A stretch of 64,000 nucleotides of DNA from Tenodera sinensis (GCA_030765045.1 CM060962.1:263971647-264035646); one strand, 5' to 3'; shown: positions 10,744 to 23,749, counted from the stretch's first letter. Numbers and translations are program-made. Notes: generated from the sequence alone by a model not told the origin.

Positions 10744-11305
10744 CAACACAACAAAACAAGAACGGGCTCGGGTTGTCTCACCCCACTTGTGGCGCAGAAG
10801 AAAGGCGCTCAAGATCAAGCTTCCCCACACCGCTCAACGAGAGCAAACACGTGACTAACAATTAAGCGGCAATACAAAGGATTTTCCAGAGCATTCGAGG
10901 AGTCTCCAGAAGCCGGCTTCTTTGTAAACGTTCGAGAAGGATCTGACTACGTCATTGCCGGTATAAAAGCTTGCGGAGCGCGTAAGGGCAGGCAGTTTTT
11001 GAGTCGGTCAATGTGTCAGTAAATGCGAGACAGATATGAAAGATACATCTCGTCAAAGTGAAGATGTTTTAACGAGTGTTAAGTGATTGTATCATCGGAG
11101 TTAGTGTTCGAGAGACAGAGAAAGTGAAGAAAGACACTGAAAGGAAAGAGTCAAGGCTATGAGAGGAGAACAGGTATGAGTTATGGTATCACGAAAGACT
11201 GTAGACTGTGTTAACGTCAGTAAAAGAGAACTGTTTGTGCTAAAGTTTAGAAGAAAACTAAAGTGATAGAAAAGTAACTGAACTGATTTCGTCGTCTTTC
11301 TCACA
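10744..11305 (+). mobile_element. Family B LTR, copy B3
   Basis: Colinear with B2. It contains the HSE-like TTCCAGAGCATTCGAGG (10884-10900), TACGTCAT (10948-10955), a good TATA box, the AGTGATTGTATCATCGGAGT block, AAAGTGAAGAAAGACACTGAA, and the end CTTTCTCACA. The following bases resemble a decayed version of the B2 primer-binding region. Same orientation as B2, but the two differ too much to be a fresh LTR pair. Confidence 0.65.
10962..10969 (+). promoter_or_regulatory. TATA box of LTR B3
   Basis: TATAAAAG, 7 bp after a TACGTCAT (CRE-like) motif. The same order is found in the sister LTRs. Confidence 0.5.
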
Positions 11306-11415
11306 ATACGTAGGAGTATAAATGACAAATTGTGCGTTTTAATTCTTGTGTAGCGTATCTTCGGTCTCTTCCATCTTATCAAATTATTATAAGTACAAAT
11401 CGTTTAGAATGAACA
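11306..11415. other. Short spacer
   Basis: Nothing recognised between LTR B3 and the family A fragment. Confidence 0.3.
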
Positions 11416-11419
11416 GTTA

Positions 11420-11700
11420 CACAGGCTGTCCCCAGAAATTCATCATACACATTTTGTCGTGCAAATATATTAAAAATGTGGTACATTCACGAAAATCAAC
11501 AAAGCTATTTTTCAGAAAATAAAAGATAACATTTTGTCAATGAAAAGAACAGTTTGGGGTTGGGAGGATCTGGTTCAAAATTTTCATGCCGCACTCTTGG
11601 AAGACTCTGGAGTTAAATATAATATTTGGTATCTAACCGCTTTTTTTTTTTTTTTTTTGTGTGTGTGTGTTCTCACGCACACGTAAAAGTATGCAAAAAG
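11420..11700 (-). repeat. Family A fragment A5, minus strand, with T/GT tract
   Basis: Reversed middle of family A (TTTTTCAGAAAATAAAAG, GTTTGGGGTTGGGAGGA, CTTGGAAGA, TTGGTATCTAACCG). A T20 and (GT)n tract at about 11641-11670 sits at the family's microsatellite position. Confidence 0.6.
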
Positions 11701-11909
11701 TCCTTAAAATGATAAATTTTTACTCTCGGCGAAGTTATAACCATACCAACTTTTCACAAGGCAATTCTCTTTGCAGACTTTCCTTTGCTTTGCTACAGCT
11801 TTGATAACGAATCTCATCTCATTCTATTTTATAATTCCCACTCCCGTTTTGCGGAGTTTCCTAACTATATTATGAATATGTATCTGACATTATAATTAAA
11901 CAAGCTTAC
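11700..11909. other. Probable TMTC intron sequence, downstream side
   Basis: Follows the donor GTAAGCTTG (minus strand, 11909 to 11901). No next exon was recognised down to position 1. Confidence 0.4.
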
Positions 11910-12099
11910 CTCAAAGTCCAGAATACCCCTGTAAGCCAGGATAGCACAACAGCCGAAGAAGAGGAAGGTGGCCAAATTCCGAGAATCTGCGAGAGATGTC
12001 AGTAGCGGCACTGAACCCATCTGCCAATCATGGCTCAGAGTAGCAGGGCAAAGTAACAGCCAACAATTGAAGGCCGCCAGGTAGCAGAATGTCATGAAC
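11910..12099 (-). CDS. Internal exon of a TMTC-family protein O-mannosyltransferase (TMTC1-like)
   Basis: TMTC proteins are multi-pass ER membrane enzymes with C-terminal TPR repeats that O-mannosylate cadherins and related proteins. The 190-bp exon lies between a good acceptor (pyrimidine-rich, TTTCATTACAG, minus strand before 12099) and a consensus donor (GAG then GTAAGCTTG). After one base completing the previous codon it encodes 63 residues: a membrane segment AAFNCW.., then WLLLCPATLSHDWQMGSVP, LADSRNLATFLFF and a second hydrophobic stretch ending GILDFE. The block LLLCP-x-x-L-x-x-DWxMGSxPL followed by D-x-RNLAT is a family signature in the region between the N-terminal membrane domain and the TPRs. 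DWQMGS and RNLAT fit TMTC1 better than TMTC2 (DWSMD), TMTC3 or TMTC4, from memory. Open, no stops, correct splice phase: a real exon. Neighbouring exons are not in recognisable reach. Confidence 0.85.
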
Positions 12100-13215
12100 C
12101 TGTAATGAAATAGGGTGAAATATTAATTTACCGCGCGTAGAGGGTAAATTGAAACTTAATTAATATGAAAATAGGTTCAACGGGTTAGCATTATTAATGG
12201 ATAAACACACATACACAGGCAATCACATAATCACATATTCCGGGAGTTGTGTAATAAACCTTAGTTATTTAAAGGGATTTGGTTGCAGTATACATGGCTC
12301 TTTTTGTTTATTTATTTACTTTTCTGCTGCTGCTCTTGCGCTAAAGTCACTTTCTTATTAAGCCCCTCGTTACGCTGTAATTTATAATTGGTTCTGTGTA
12401 ATTTACCCTGGAATTATTGTAACATATGTACCCAACAGGTATTTTATCATGCTACACACTTTTTTCCTTCCCTTTGCTGGCTGTCTAAATAAAAATCTAG
12501 TGTGTCACATTTAGATGACATTCTCTACTCACTATTACTTATTTTGTATAATTAAAAGGAATATTGTGACGAAATCTTACCTTCTGATTCAAGTCAATCA
12601 ACATATTTTCCTTTCATTGTAATTACAAAGAGGGACAAAGAAAATCTCACGGCACCTCACGTCTATGTTACATTATTTATTGTTGTGCGAAGTCATGGCC
12701 TATGCATTGGTTGCTTTAAGGCACGGTGCAAGTGTGTGCCAGTTCTTGTGGTGAACAGTTGCGCCAATAACAACAAGATAGGTTACAAAATGGCGTAGAA
12801 ATGAAATAAATATTTATGCTCTCGATCGCATTGGCTCAAAGAGAAAGATCTATAGTTAGCGCATTCAGTTTTTCACACAGACTCTCATCATGATTTGTAG
12901 TCATACCTCATCGGCTAGTGCAGGACACGCCTTTCAAGGGATTAAAAATTAAGGGAAATACTTAATGAGCCCCCAGGATAGTGGTGATACATGGCTCAAA
13001 AGGCCCCAGAAAACCATACAAAAGCCGCTGAAGATTTTCTTTGTCGCTCTTTGTACAAAGAGAATAGTAGAAACCAAGTGGATAGTCAGTTACTCACAAA
13101 CCGAATCGCTGACAAAAACTCTAAATACTTAGAAATTCCATACTTTTCCATGACATCGCAAAAAATACTGAATCGCAGAAAAAATACTTTTAAAACTTTA
13201 ACTGTTGCACTGACA
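12100..13215. other. Probable TMTC intron sequence, upstream side
   Basis: No exon or repeat recognised. The 108-codon plus-strand frame at 12991-13317 runs into a family A piece and is not a gene. Confidence 0.4.
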
Positions 13216-13219
13216 TGGC

Positions 13220-13312
13220 CCTTCTCTACCTACCCTTTAACACAGCATTCCCAAAAGTGCTTATTCTTCTATCTACTTCACGGTAATCAAGATAAACATT
13301 TGCATACATCGT
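13220..13312 (-). repeat. Family A fragment, 3' part
   Basis: TTATTCTTCTATCTACTTC, GGTAATCAAGATAAACATTTGC is the reversed 3' region of family A. Confidence 0.55.
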
Positions 13313-13389
13313 TTTAACACATCTTTCCAGACACAGTGGGAATAGAGGAATACTAGACCTAAACGATAGCTAAGCCTTGTGAGATTATT

Positions 13390-13612
13390 AAAAATTATTT
13401 TGTTTAACGACGCTGTCAATTGCTAGGATAACATCAGCGTCGCCGGAGTGCTGGAATTTCAACCCGCAGGAGTTCTTTTACATGCCCGTAATCTACTTAC
13501 ATGGAGCTCTCGTCTTTAAGCACATTTAAAAGCTATGGATTTGCGCCGGATTTGAACTCGCGACCTTGGGATCAGTAGGCCAGCGTCTAACCAACTGAGC
13601 CATCCAGATCGA
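13390..13612 (-). repeat. tRNA-derived SINE, family S, copy S1
   Basis: Minus-strand head: CTCAGTTGGTTAGACGCTGG (box A) and GCGAGTTCAAATCC (box B); body includes CTCCTGCGGGTTGAAATTCC and ends GACAGCGTCGTTAAACA. It matches the copy at 36.12-36.36 kb over its length. Imperfect flanking repeats CCTTGTGAG/TCTTATGAG may be the target-site duplication. Confidence 0.8.
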
Positions 13613-13819
13613 CAATGTCTTATGAGTAGTGCTGGTTGTTATGTGATGGATTTGAAATCCAGTTTTCTTTGCATGCTCAGATGGGGGGAAATACGTATAA
13701 CGACTTCCATACATTAAGTGTGGAAAATTCAAACCAATATCAATCATAAACACCATAAAATACTTATCTGGCATATATTGGGTGTGCTTTAACGAGATGT
13801 ATTTCTGGATAGTAAGGGG

Positions 13820-13820
13820 C

Positions 13821-13883
<63 letters not shown>
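13820..13883 (+). repeat. (GA)n microsatellite
   Basis: AG/GA run of about 62 bp with one AAG interruption. It precedes the reversed family A fragment A6. Confidence 0.97.
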
Positions 13884-13885
<2 letters not shown>

Positions 13886-13899
13886 CGGTAGTTTGGGTG

Positions 13900-14135
13900 C
13901 AGAAATTTGCTTGGAAATCTTCGTTTCGCATCGTTAGAAGATGCTGAACTTATATACGAGTTTGGTATTTAACTTGCTTAGTAGTTATGCACACATTCTC
14001 ACATTTACAATTTCTTCTAAAAATTCGTTTTCTTAATGGAGAGGCCTTAAAGCGTGAAACCTTGATGTCAGATTTCTGGGTGGAAGTAATGCCTTCTTTA
14101 TCTACTATGTTCATGGTAGAGAAGGTAAAAATAAG
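13900..14135 (-). repeat. Family A fragment A6, 5' part, minus strand
   Basis: ATCTTCGTTTCGCATC, TTTGGTATTTAAC, GATTTCTGGGTGGAAGTAAT and the subterminal repeat GGTAGAGAAGGTAAAAATA at the high-coordinate end. Confidence 0.65.
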
Positions 14136-14399
14136 ATAGTCTATTTGTTTGGTTTATTACATTTTGAGATATTTTCTTAAATTAATTTTAAGGGGACCTA
14201 TGAATTTTCCAAAAACACTCAGTATCTTACTGCATGTTTAGAACATTTACACCACATTATCTCTGTATAAAGAAGGATGGTTGCAAAATTTGGTGCATAT
14301 ATGTTAGAGAGGCAGAGTATGAACGGAGGGGATTCCTTACTGATGCAATGAGTGTTGTATGTCAGACCCCAGGAAGAAGGGATGAAATGAGCGCGCTCC

Positions 14400-14790
14400 A
14401 AGGGTATGTTAGAACCCGGGTGAGTGGCGCGAGTCAGCGGGAAGGTCCCTAATGTGCTGGAGATCCTTCATCTCGACACCAGGCTTTGTCAAGCAGCCAC
14501 CGGTCAGGCGACTAGAACGCCACCCATCCGTTGAGAACGGCAGATTTCGAAGTCCCCACACAGCAGCCAACACATCCGGCCCTAAAAGATCGGGATAAAA
14601 TAAAGGCTAACTGAAATGGAGATACCGAAAATTCGGGGATATAGTTATCCTTCCGAGCATTTGCTTGATGAATCAGGAAAACCCCCGAAAAAGCCCATGG
14701 GTCAAGAAGGTAGGCGGTGGGAATTGAACTCACTAGCTCCCGAAAACGAGCCTCACGCGCTTCTGCGGAACTATCTTGTTCGCATATATG
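14400..14790 (-). repeat. tRNA-derived SINE, long form, family G
   Basis: Minus-strand head: GATAGTTCCGCAGAAGCGCG (box A region) and GTGAGTTCAATTCCCACC (box B), then CTACCTTCTTGACCCATGGG and CTTTTTCGGGGGTTTTCC. The body block CTTCTTGACC...TTCGGGGxTTTTCC is shared with the SINE at 46.2 kb, pointing to one SINE superfamily. Confidence 0.6.
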
Positions 14791-15740
14791 TTAAGATGTT
14801 GGTGGATAGTAGGTACCTTTTAAAACACAACTTTCAACTATTTTACATAAAAAAAGAAAAACGCTCCTTGCAATTCAGTTTTCAGTTTTGAAATACAATT
14901 TCAAATTTATGTTCCTTTCTGAAGTATGCATTTAAATTGGTTCAGGGTTTTTTTCTTTCGAATTACAGGTTTCACTTTCTGTTAAAGTTATAATCGACCA
15001 AGCTTATCCAAATTTGATAAGCACAACAAATTGTCTTATACTGGTAACCGCATAGCAAGTTTTAGTTAGTACCTACTTGGGAAATATACCTTTGAAGTTT
15101 CATTCTGATAATGAAAAATTCCATTGTAAGTAGAATTTTAAATCTTGAGAATTGCATTAAATATTATAACGGAAAGAAGAGTAATAGAAAATTGACTAAA
15201 AAAACCTGGTTTGAAATCATGGTTATGTGTGTTATATTAAATATAATGCATTTTCAATTAACGTACATAAATTAAAACTGGTAAATACATATCCGCATTT
15301 TACAACAGCGCTTATAAGCATTCTGGAAAATGTGAAAATATCAGAAAAATCACAAATGTCCAATCACGGCCTACGCTCAGGGTTCTTAAATCGTCATTTA
15401 ACTTGTTTTCACTCCGATAACAAACATACTTACCTAAAAATGTTCCTAGAGATTTTAATATAAGTTATAAAGCACAAATTTGAAATTTCATTATTATTTT
15501 TGACCAATTTTCACCGATCGCTCCCCTTACGGTCATTGCACAAATTCTTAAATAAGGATCTGATATTTTCCCCCTTCATGGAATGCTTATTTAATCAAAA
15601 ACACATTTATTATTTACTTACATATGTATTTACTCATTTATGTACTTATGTATCCAGTATCCGTTTGTCCATCCATCCAATCTACCCATCTAATCTCTTT
15701 GCATTTCAATTACTTTACTTTTTAGTTGTTTCAGGACTTA
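14791..15740. other. Unassigned AT-rich region
   Basis: Weak family A echoes may be present, but no block is long enough to call. A CATC/ATCT-type simple stretch lies at 15660-15700. Confidence 0.3.
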
Positions 15741-15744
15741 CCCA

Positions 15745-16130
15745 ATTAAACAGGGTACGTACTGTATTCCAACCAAAATTGAGATACTGAGATTTCACCG
15801 GAAATGCATATTTGGAGGCCCCTTGAATATAACAGATTCTGATAAGCGCATTCACATGACTTTCTCTACACACCCTTGTAGAAACTATTCTTAAAAACTT
15901 TTGTCCTATGTAATTTATATTAATCGATATAATGCTAAATAAATGGCAATAGGGATAGAAGAATGCAACGTTAAACCATATTCAGGTCGTTTAAGAGCTG
16001 GTGGCTATGTGATGGTTATGAAATTATTCTGTTTACAGAGTTAGCTTATAAAATAACTCGCTCGTTAGAGTAGAGAAGGTCATGTGAGTGCAACATATTA
16101 GATTCTTGTAATAAAATATTTTCTCAATAT
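15745..16130. repeat. Family A cluster: 5' end (+) joined to 3' end (-), then a 3' end (+)
   Basis: 15745-15825 is the 5' end on plus (TATTCCAACCAAAATTG, GATTTCACCGGAAAT, GGCCCCTTGAAT). It is directly followed by a reversed 3' end (CACATGACTTTCTCTAC, 15850-16040), and at 16070-16115 by a plus-strand 3' end (GAGTAGAGAAGGTCATGTGA). Confidence 0.65.
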
Positions 16131-16197
16131 TTTATAGGCTAACGGTCGGAAATACCTAGATGACTCTTGTACTTTTCGATTTTGAATAATGATATTC

Positions 16198-16268
16198 ACA
16201 CGCGCGCGCGCACAGGCACACACAGAGACAGAGAGAGGGAGAGGGAGAGCGAGAGGGAGAGAGAGAAA
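16198..16268 (+). repeat. Compound CG/CA/GA microsatellite
   Basis: CACGCGCGCG, ACACACA, then GAGAGAGG-type repeat. It adjoins the end of the preceding family A cluster. Confidence 0.95.
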
Positions 16269-16269
16269 C

Positions 16270-17125
16270 AGATTATTCCAGAAATGTCTTCTGATTTCAA
16301 GTATCTCAAAACGTGTATTCTGTTTAAATTATCATTGGACTTTTAGTCGGAATGCAATATTTTGTCGTAGATAAATTGTAGGGAAAGCAGTCCAAAAGCT
16401 GGTTGACCTAGGCAAAAGGTTGGTCAGTGAAGAAGACCCACATGGCCTGCTGCCTCTGTGATTCCAGGTCGTACTGAACTTTCGTCAACTGTAATGATGT
16501 CCTGGACAACTCCGAGTTCCCATTGTAGAAACGCCGGACCATTTCCACCCTTACTCCCTTTTGTTCTTCTGCGGGGACCCAACATCAACAAAGCTCTCTC
16601 ATATGAATGTATTCATGCAGGGTTTCACAGACTGCGGGGAATGAATGCTCAAAGGCTCTTCACCCCGTTGTAGGTCACTGCGGATCATACTTCGCCATGT
16701 TTTTATATATGCCGCAATGTACTTTCAGAGTAATTATTCTAATTCAAGAAGGCAGCAATAACTCTGATATTCTAACTAACGTGGACGGCACAAAAGCTCC
16801 AGATAACCTTCCAAAATATTCTAGTGGCTTGTATTCTCTTATTGTTCCTCTTATATGTTTATCTATTCTATGCCAAGTACTTTTGAACCAAAGGTCCATT
16901 TATCGCAGTATCTAGCGAAATCTGTTTTGTTTTGTTTTGCAGGTTAAGTGCCTCTTTCACTCGAATTGCTATGGTGCATTCTGTATGGTGTTGAAAATAA
17001 GAATGGGGTAGATTTTCCAAGTCGTGAGTAGCCTTCACTTTTTACCCGTACCCAACATCAGTGTCGCCAACCATAGATAATTATACTACGCGTACCCTGA
17101 TTTCCTTCATGGTGGCTTGTGTTAT
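16270..17125. other. Unassigned region with an unrecognised minus-strand open frame
   Basis: A minus-strand frame without stop, about 16408-16580, reads VEMVRRFYNGNSELSRTS and KVQYDLESQRQQAMW before a stop. Composition looks protein-like, but I do not recognise the family; a transposon fragment is as likely as a host exon. The rest is unassigned. Confidence 0.25.
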
Positions 17126-17129
17126 ATTT

Positions 17130-17745
17130 TTACTTTCTCTACCAAATACAGTAAGGAGAAGTATTACATTCCACTCGAAACTGCGATTCTCAGATTTTAC
17201 CGCAATTAGATCTCTGAAATTCTCTGAATCCACAGAATGCATTGTTAGAGAAACAACCACGCGCGCATTAAATTCTGCAGAACTTAACTCATTATGAATG
17301 AGCTTTGTATAACTGGTAAACCATAAGAGATACACAAAATCTTACTACACAGAACATGTACATATATCTCATCAAAACACACAATTTATGTGAAGTATTT
17401 CTGTAAAGTGAACAATTTCCGAGATATAGTGCCTTATTGGGTTCATTTCCCAGTACTTAATCTTTTCTCTAATGGGAAGTAATTATCCGCTTATTTCCTC
17501 CTGGGAATGCGAATAATGTAATTTGAATGGCATGACAGCGAACAGAACTTAAACTATTTGAGATCCCTTAAAACCTACTGTAATCCCCTATTTCCTTTGT
17601 ACCTACACCAAAATATGTAATGAAAACATTTCTGCAAATATTTATTTCGATTAATATGAAATAGAAGAATAGGGATTGTAAGAACAGTGTGCACAAAATG
17701 AGTAGAAAAGGACGCGTGAGTGCAACGCATTAGATTTTTATGGTT
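17130..17745 (+). repeat. Family A copy A10, internally deleted
   Basis: 5' TTTTTACTTTCTCTACC and GTATTACATTCCACTCG; the microsatellite part is replaced by a short unrelated stretch (17235-17295); it resumes at CTTTGTATAACTGGTAAACC and ends at GCGTGAGTGCAACGCATTAG, a compensated version of the 3' hairpin. Confidence 0.7.
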
Positions 17746-17823
17746 AATTTTAGTTTGGATTTTCCATTACTGAATAGGAAAGAAGTGTAAAACTTTGCAT
17801 TGGGCTAACCATAAAGATGTTGG

Positions 17824-19455
<1,632 letters not shown>

Positions 19456-19459
19456 ATAT

Positions 19460-19692
19460 TGTGACCCAGCGGCTATGGCCTAAGGTTATCGGGAGGTCGG
19501 CGTTGGGCATTCCCAACGATAAACGTTTTCACCCAGCGCATATACGATAAGCGCTATCACGAAATAACCAAAATCTTCAAGAAGTTTCGCCTTCTCGAAC
19601 ATTCTGAAACCGTGTGGAAACTTTCAGCGACTATATAAGCACTCTCTCAAGTTGAGTCAATCCCGGGAAGTAAGTGAGCGAGCGAGTTGGCG
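19460..19692 (+). mobile_element. Family C LTR, copy C1 (5' part)
   Basis: Starts TGTGACCCAGCGGCTATG. It aligns with 55593 onward (TGTGATATAGCAGCTATG, then GGGAGGTCGGCG against GGGAGGTCAGCG). It carries two perfect triple heat-shock elements and a TATA box, then GAGCGAGCGAGT. A SINE follows directly, so the 3' end of the LTR is lost or displaced. Confidence 0.55.
19576..19604 (+). promoter_or_regulatory. Two perfect heat-shock elements in LTR C1
   Basis: TTCAAGAAGTTTC at 19576-19588 and TTCTCGAACATTC at 19592-19604 both fit TTCnnGAAnnTTC exactly. TATATAAG follows at 19632-19639. HSF binding is inferred from the motif. Confidence 0.55.
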
Positions 19693-19970
19693 AGTGTGTT
19701 TCTGCTGTGACGGTAGCGCGCCTGCCTCTAGCACAGATTCGATCCCCGGTACCGGCGTGGGGATTTTTCCCGCGCTGGAAGGTCTCGCATGGGGTGCATT
19801 CAGCCTTGTTAGGTCCCGTAGGAGCCAATTGAGGAGCTATTAAATAAAGAACTAGCGATCCTAGGTCCTGAAGGCCACATAACCGGCCAGGAGGGAAAGC
19901 ACAATTATGTGTTTTATATCCAGCGAACCGACGACGAAAAAGAGATCGCCCCCCTCCCGCATACATAAAA
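19693..19970 (+). repeat. tRNA-derived SINE, family H
   Basis: Head GTGTTTCTGCTGTGACGGTA with box-A-like GGTAGCGCGCCTGCC and box B GATTCGATCCCCGG, then a body with GGGGATTTTTCCCGCGCTGG and a tail near CATACATAAAAA. It sits exactly where LTR C1 stops matching C2, so it probably inserted into that LTR. Confidence 0.6.
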
Positions 19971-21415
19971 ATACTGGATGCCTATACTATTAAGCACTAG
20001 TGCAGGATTTCTCATGAATGAGGCGACTGGCATCTTGTCGTTTGCACAGCACTGCTACCGAATTCGGTCCTGCAGTTGCGGCGGCTTGGCTCACCGTTTC
20101 TCCCCTAGATAATGTTGACATTGCGAAACCATCTGAGTATAAAATATGCTACTGCTGTTTCTGTAAGAAATGTTGGCTTACATCCCACACATATGCTGAC
20201 TTCGGGCAGACACTGTTAACCACATTCAGACGTCACGTGCCGCGGGCCGGAATTGCAGTTGTAATCTTCTGTAATGCTGTACCCCAAAACTAAATAACCT
20301 ATATATTTACATTGATCTATAATTCTATACATTCAAATAGTGTTCAGCAATGTACGTAACGCAGAAGAACAACAAGGGTTTCAAATGTTCTATTAAGGTG
20401 CTCTCAAAATGTTTTATGTGCTCGGGCACATTTAATTCACATCTAAGGAGGCGCGGGCGCCATCACAACCACTATTTGACTGTCAGCTGCATGAGACGAA
20501 TTAGCGGCGAATTTTCTGAAATTTTTTTGAAGTTTCTCGTAAAGTGGCTTTGTCCCCAGTTCCCGACAAGTTCAAATCTGAGAAAAGCGAAAATTACGGA
20601 AGTAGGGAGTGGGTATCGGTGAATCTGTCTGTCTTGTCTAGGGCGGAATGTTTCGTGACACAATAGCGGCACATCTGCTTGAAATGACAAAAGCACCGTT
20701 AGGGCAAGTACCCTTCTTTTGAGAGGATAAGGGGAATGCACGGCTTAGGGAAGTAATGAACACAGCTTTAGGTGTACAAAAACATACTTAATGGGTGTGT
20801 GTACTGGGAACACGTTTTGTTTTGTGTTGAAATTTGAATTAATATTAGAAATCATCGGAGTAAAGTGGTTTCCCGGCGCAGTATTCTTTTATACTTGAAC
20901 ATCTAAAGTGGGCCTATATATTTCTAACGAGGATAAAGGCCGTGGAGGTCTACGTAATCAAATAACATTCATACATTTCAATTAAGATTTGTTTTCAAAT
21001 TTGACACTACAACTAATCCAGTAGGTTTTGATAACATCAATAATTGTAGCGTTTAATCCACGAAAATAAGAAATTAGACATATGATGAACATAAATTAAG
21101 AAATTTGCGTTAGTACGCTATTCATTAAAGGTCGAACTGCTCTACTTAAAATTACAGTTCTTAAAGATATTTTTTGACTTCCCCTCTTCAGTTAAAATAT
21201 TAATATCCTCATTAGAATACTCGCTAAATCTTTTGTTTGGCATATTTGAATGACCAGCTAATTGTTTTTACTGCGTATGGTTACTTCGGATTGTCAGAGA
21301 CGTAAGAAAATATTTGGGTTGGAGGAACCGCAAGGAGGAGGTGATATACATCCAAAGCGATAATACTCCAAGATGATAATCCGGCATGAGTGGAACAGTC
21401 AGAATATATTATATA
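19971..21415. other. Unassigned region
   Basis: Three open frames of 84-91 codons (20018-20293 plus, 20350-20622 plus, 20472-20741 minus) have no recognisable motif. Confidence 0.3.
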
Positions 21416-21419
21416 AAAT

Positions 21420-22330
21420 GAGTATTTCGGCTATAACAAAAACAAGATGTGCTGCACTCACAAGACTTTCTCTACTCACTCTTGTAAATTCTTCTTCCGT
21501 TGTTAGAAATATTCATTATTATATGTACTTCATGTTAATCGAGAGAAACATTTGCAGAAATAGTTTCATTACATATATTGTCCTAGTAAGTACAATGGGA
21601 ATAGGAGAGTACAGTAGGCTTAATTGATAGTAAATTCCTTAAAGAGCTGGCCGCTATGTGATGGCCTTCAAAATTCCAAGAGAAAAAGTCAATAAGACGT
21701 CCAATTTGTGAAAACTGTTAATATGTGAAAATCCAAACCAATAACAAGTAATATTTCATAAATGATTAACTCCACAAAAATGTATTTAAATAAATTCTGC
21801 GCTTCAACGAGATCCACAATTTTGTGTATTATTTTATCTCTTACGGTTTACCAGTTATGCAAAAGTCAGTCGGAATGAAAAGCTCAGGGACTATTCCCAG
21901 AAAATTTAACATATTATAAATTTCATATGACATTAAAATTATTTAAATATATGGTTTTATCAAAATCTGTAGAGCAATTTTAACAAAATAAAACATGAGA
22001 CATTTACTAGTTAAAGTGTGGTTTGAAATGGTGGAAATATTTTTTAAAACCGTCGTGTCGTATTCTTGAGAGATGCTTATGAAACTAAACACAAAATTAG
22101 GTACTTAATCGACCTTCGTTTTTGGTTTATTCTCTTCACAAACATATACACATAGAAAAATAAATACACATACATATTTTTCATAAGATGCTTTTTATTG
22201 AGAGGGTTTCAAAACACGTATTTCCGATGAAAAATCTGGATATAATTTTTGAGTGGAATACAAAATTTCCTGTAGTTATTATAAGCACGTGGTAGGGAAA
22301 GAAAGAATGTAATTTTTATTAATTTTCGGC
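21420..22330 (-). repeat. Family A copy A11, near full length, minus strand
   Basis: Starts with the reversed 3' end (GATGTGCTGCACTCACAAGA, CTTTCTCTACTC), passes TTACGGTTTACCAGTTATGC and ATTCCCAGAAAATTTAACAT, and ends with TTTGAGTGGAATACAAAATT. The microsatellite site holds only short ACATA repeats. Confidence 0.75.
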
Positions 22331-23060
22331 AGTTAATTTCCACTTTTGTATGACAGAATGAACATTTATGGTCTATTTAAATATCTGTTGAGATTGCGCA
22401 AATTGTTCACACGGGTTACTTAGCACACACACCTTAATTTAACGTATTTATCCGGGATATAGCATTTTCAGTAACCTTTTTGTTTCACTTTTATCACATG
22501 CATGGATTGCTTTTATAAAAGCTGGTTGTTTATTGTGAAGGTAAGAGAGGGGAAGCGGGGTGTAGCTCTTGCAGGAACCATGAAAGGAAAAGGCGTATGT
22601 GTTTGAGTGCCATTCACGGCCACACCCCACAGCCCTTGTAACATTCTGCTGTCACTACTTGATGGTTTTTCAAAACCTCTCGCCTGGCAAAGCAGTAGAT
22701 GATATAGCCTTGTACTGCAACATAAAAAGAGGAATTGAATTTCCTACCTTCACTTCCTTGCTACCTAACATTTTCTCTACCCCTCAAGCGAGAGCGGCAA
22801 AAATATTGGCAGCTGCCAAATTTATGGAAGAGGGGGGAAGGTGGAGATTTTAACACTTCGTGCTCAAACTTGCGTTTGCCCTCTACAGTGACGTAAGTGC
22901 AATGAGCTAAAGAAAGGCACTAGGCATGACACATATGGTCTGATCAGACTCCACAGCGTTACAGGGTGTTCTTTCAATGAGGAATCCTTTGTAATAAAGT
23001 GAAGGGTTAAACGGCTAATACTGCGTGGCTTATGAAGGGCATGAATTAAAATTTAAACCC
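22331..23060. other. Unassigned region
   Basis: An 84-codon plus-strand frame (22599-22853) is not recognised. Confidence 0.3.
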
Positions 23061-23064
23061 CGTT

Positions 23065-23460
23065 ATGTTTACTTTCTCTATTACTTAGCCACAGTGAGTA
23101 GAGGAATTCGATACCAAGAATTCACTCAAAATACACGTTTTGAGAATCCAACCACTTTTAGAGAAAGTTTCATGTGTATATACCTCTATTTCCGCGAAAA
23201 CCATGATTTTAAAAAAGAAAGTTTAGGTAAATACCAAACTTAATAATTCAGCATCTTCTATGGCTGTGGTACTGAGTGAGGCTCGCATTTGGAAGGTCGT
23301 AGGTTCGATTCCCATGGCTGACATTCCTGACCCACAGGGTTTTTTATCAAACATAGAAGATTTTTGAAAATGTTAGAATTTCAGTGAAAGCTCGACATAG
23401 TGAGATATAAATAATTCCCCTATTTACTATATTATTAGAGAAAATAAAAATTAGATAAAT
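23065..23460. repeat. Two inverted family A 5' ends flanking a SINE
   Basis: 23065-23240 is a plus-strand 5' end (GTTTACTTTCTCTATTAC); 23345-23460 is a minus-strand 5' end (GAATTTCAGTGAAAGCTCGA, TTAGAGAAAATAAAAA). The region is bounded by the same terminus in inverted orientation. Confidence 0.6.
23255..23345 (+). repeat. tRNA-head SINE fragment
   Basis: TATGGCTGTGGTACTGAGTG, GAGGCTCGCATTTGG, box B GGTTCGATTCCCAT, then CATTCCTGACCCACAGGG, the SINE body start shared with other SINEs here. Truncated. Confidence 0.6.
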
Positions 23461-23744
23461 ACCTTGAATCAGATGTGGAGCGCTTCTATTTCATTTCACA
23501 GTGTAATAATTTCTACTTTGGATATACGACACCGAATGAAACTACAGTGTCTATTTGCTCCATATTTATTGACATTTTGCTTGCAGCAGCGCAGCACATA
23601 TTATTTATCTTTTATTATCTCATTGACCGCAGTTACAGTATTATACTTCAGAAAAAAAGTTGATGTTTTAAATAGAATTAATTTGTTTAGTTTAATAATA
23701 AGTATAAGCACGCAAGCGCACACGCACACACACATCCATACGTA
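23461..23744. other. Unassigned, ends in CA-rich tract
   Basis: No gene. The CA/CG-rich stretch at 23709-23742 may be the microsatellite of a decayed family A copy. Confidence 0.3.
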
Positions 23745-23749
23745 GAAAA

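Noticed and set aside
8622..11305. B2 and B3 as the two LTRs of one intact retrotransposon
   Set aside because: They differ at many positions, the 1.5-kb interval has no gag/pol motifs, and a foldback lies in it. At best the remains of one element.
12991..13317. 108-codon plus-strand frame beside the TMTC exon
   Set aside because: No recognisable motif, opposite strand, and its end overlaps a reversed family A fragment.
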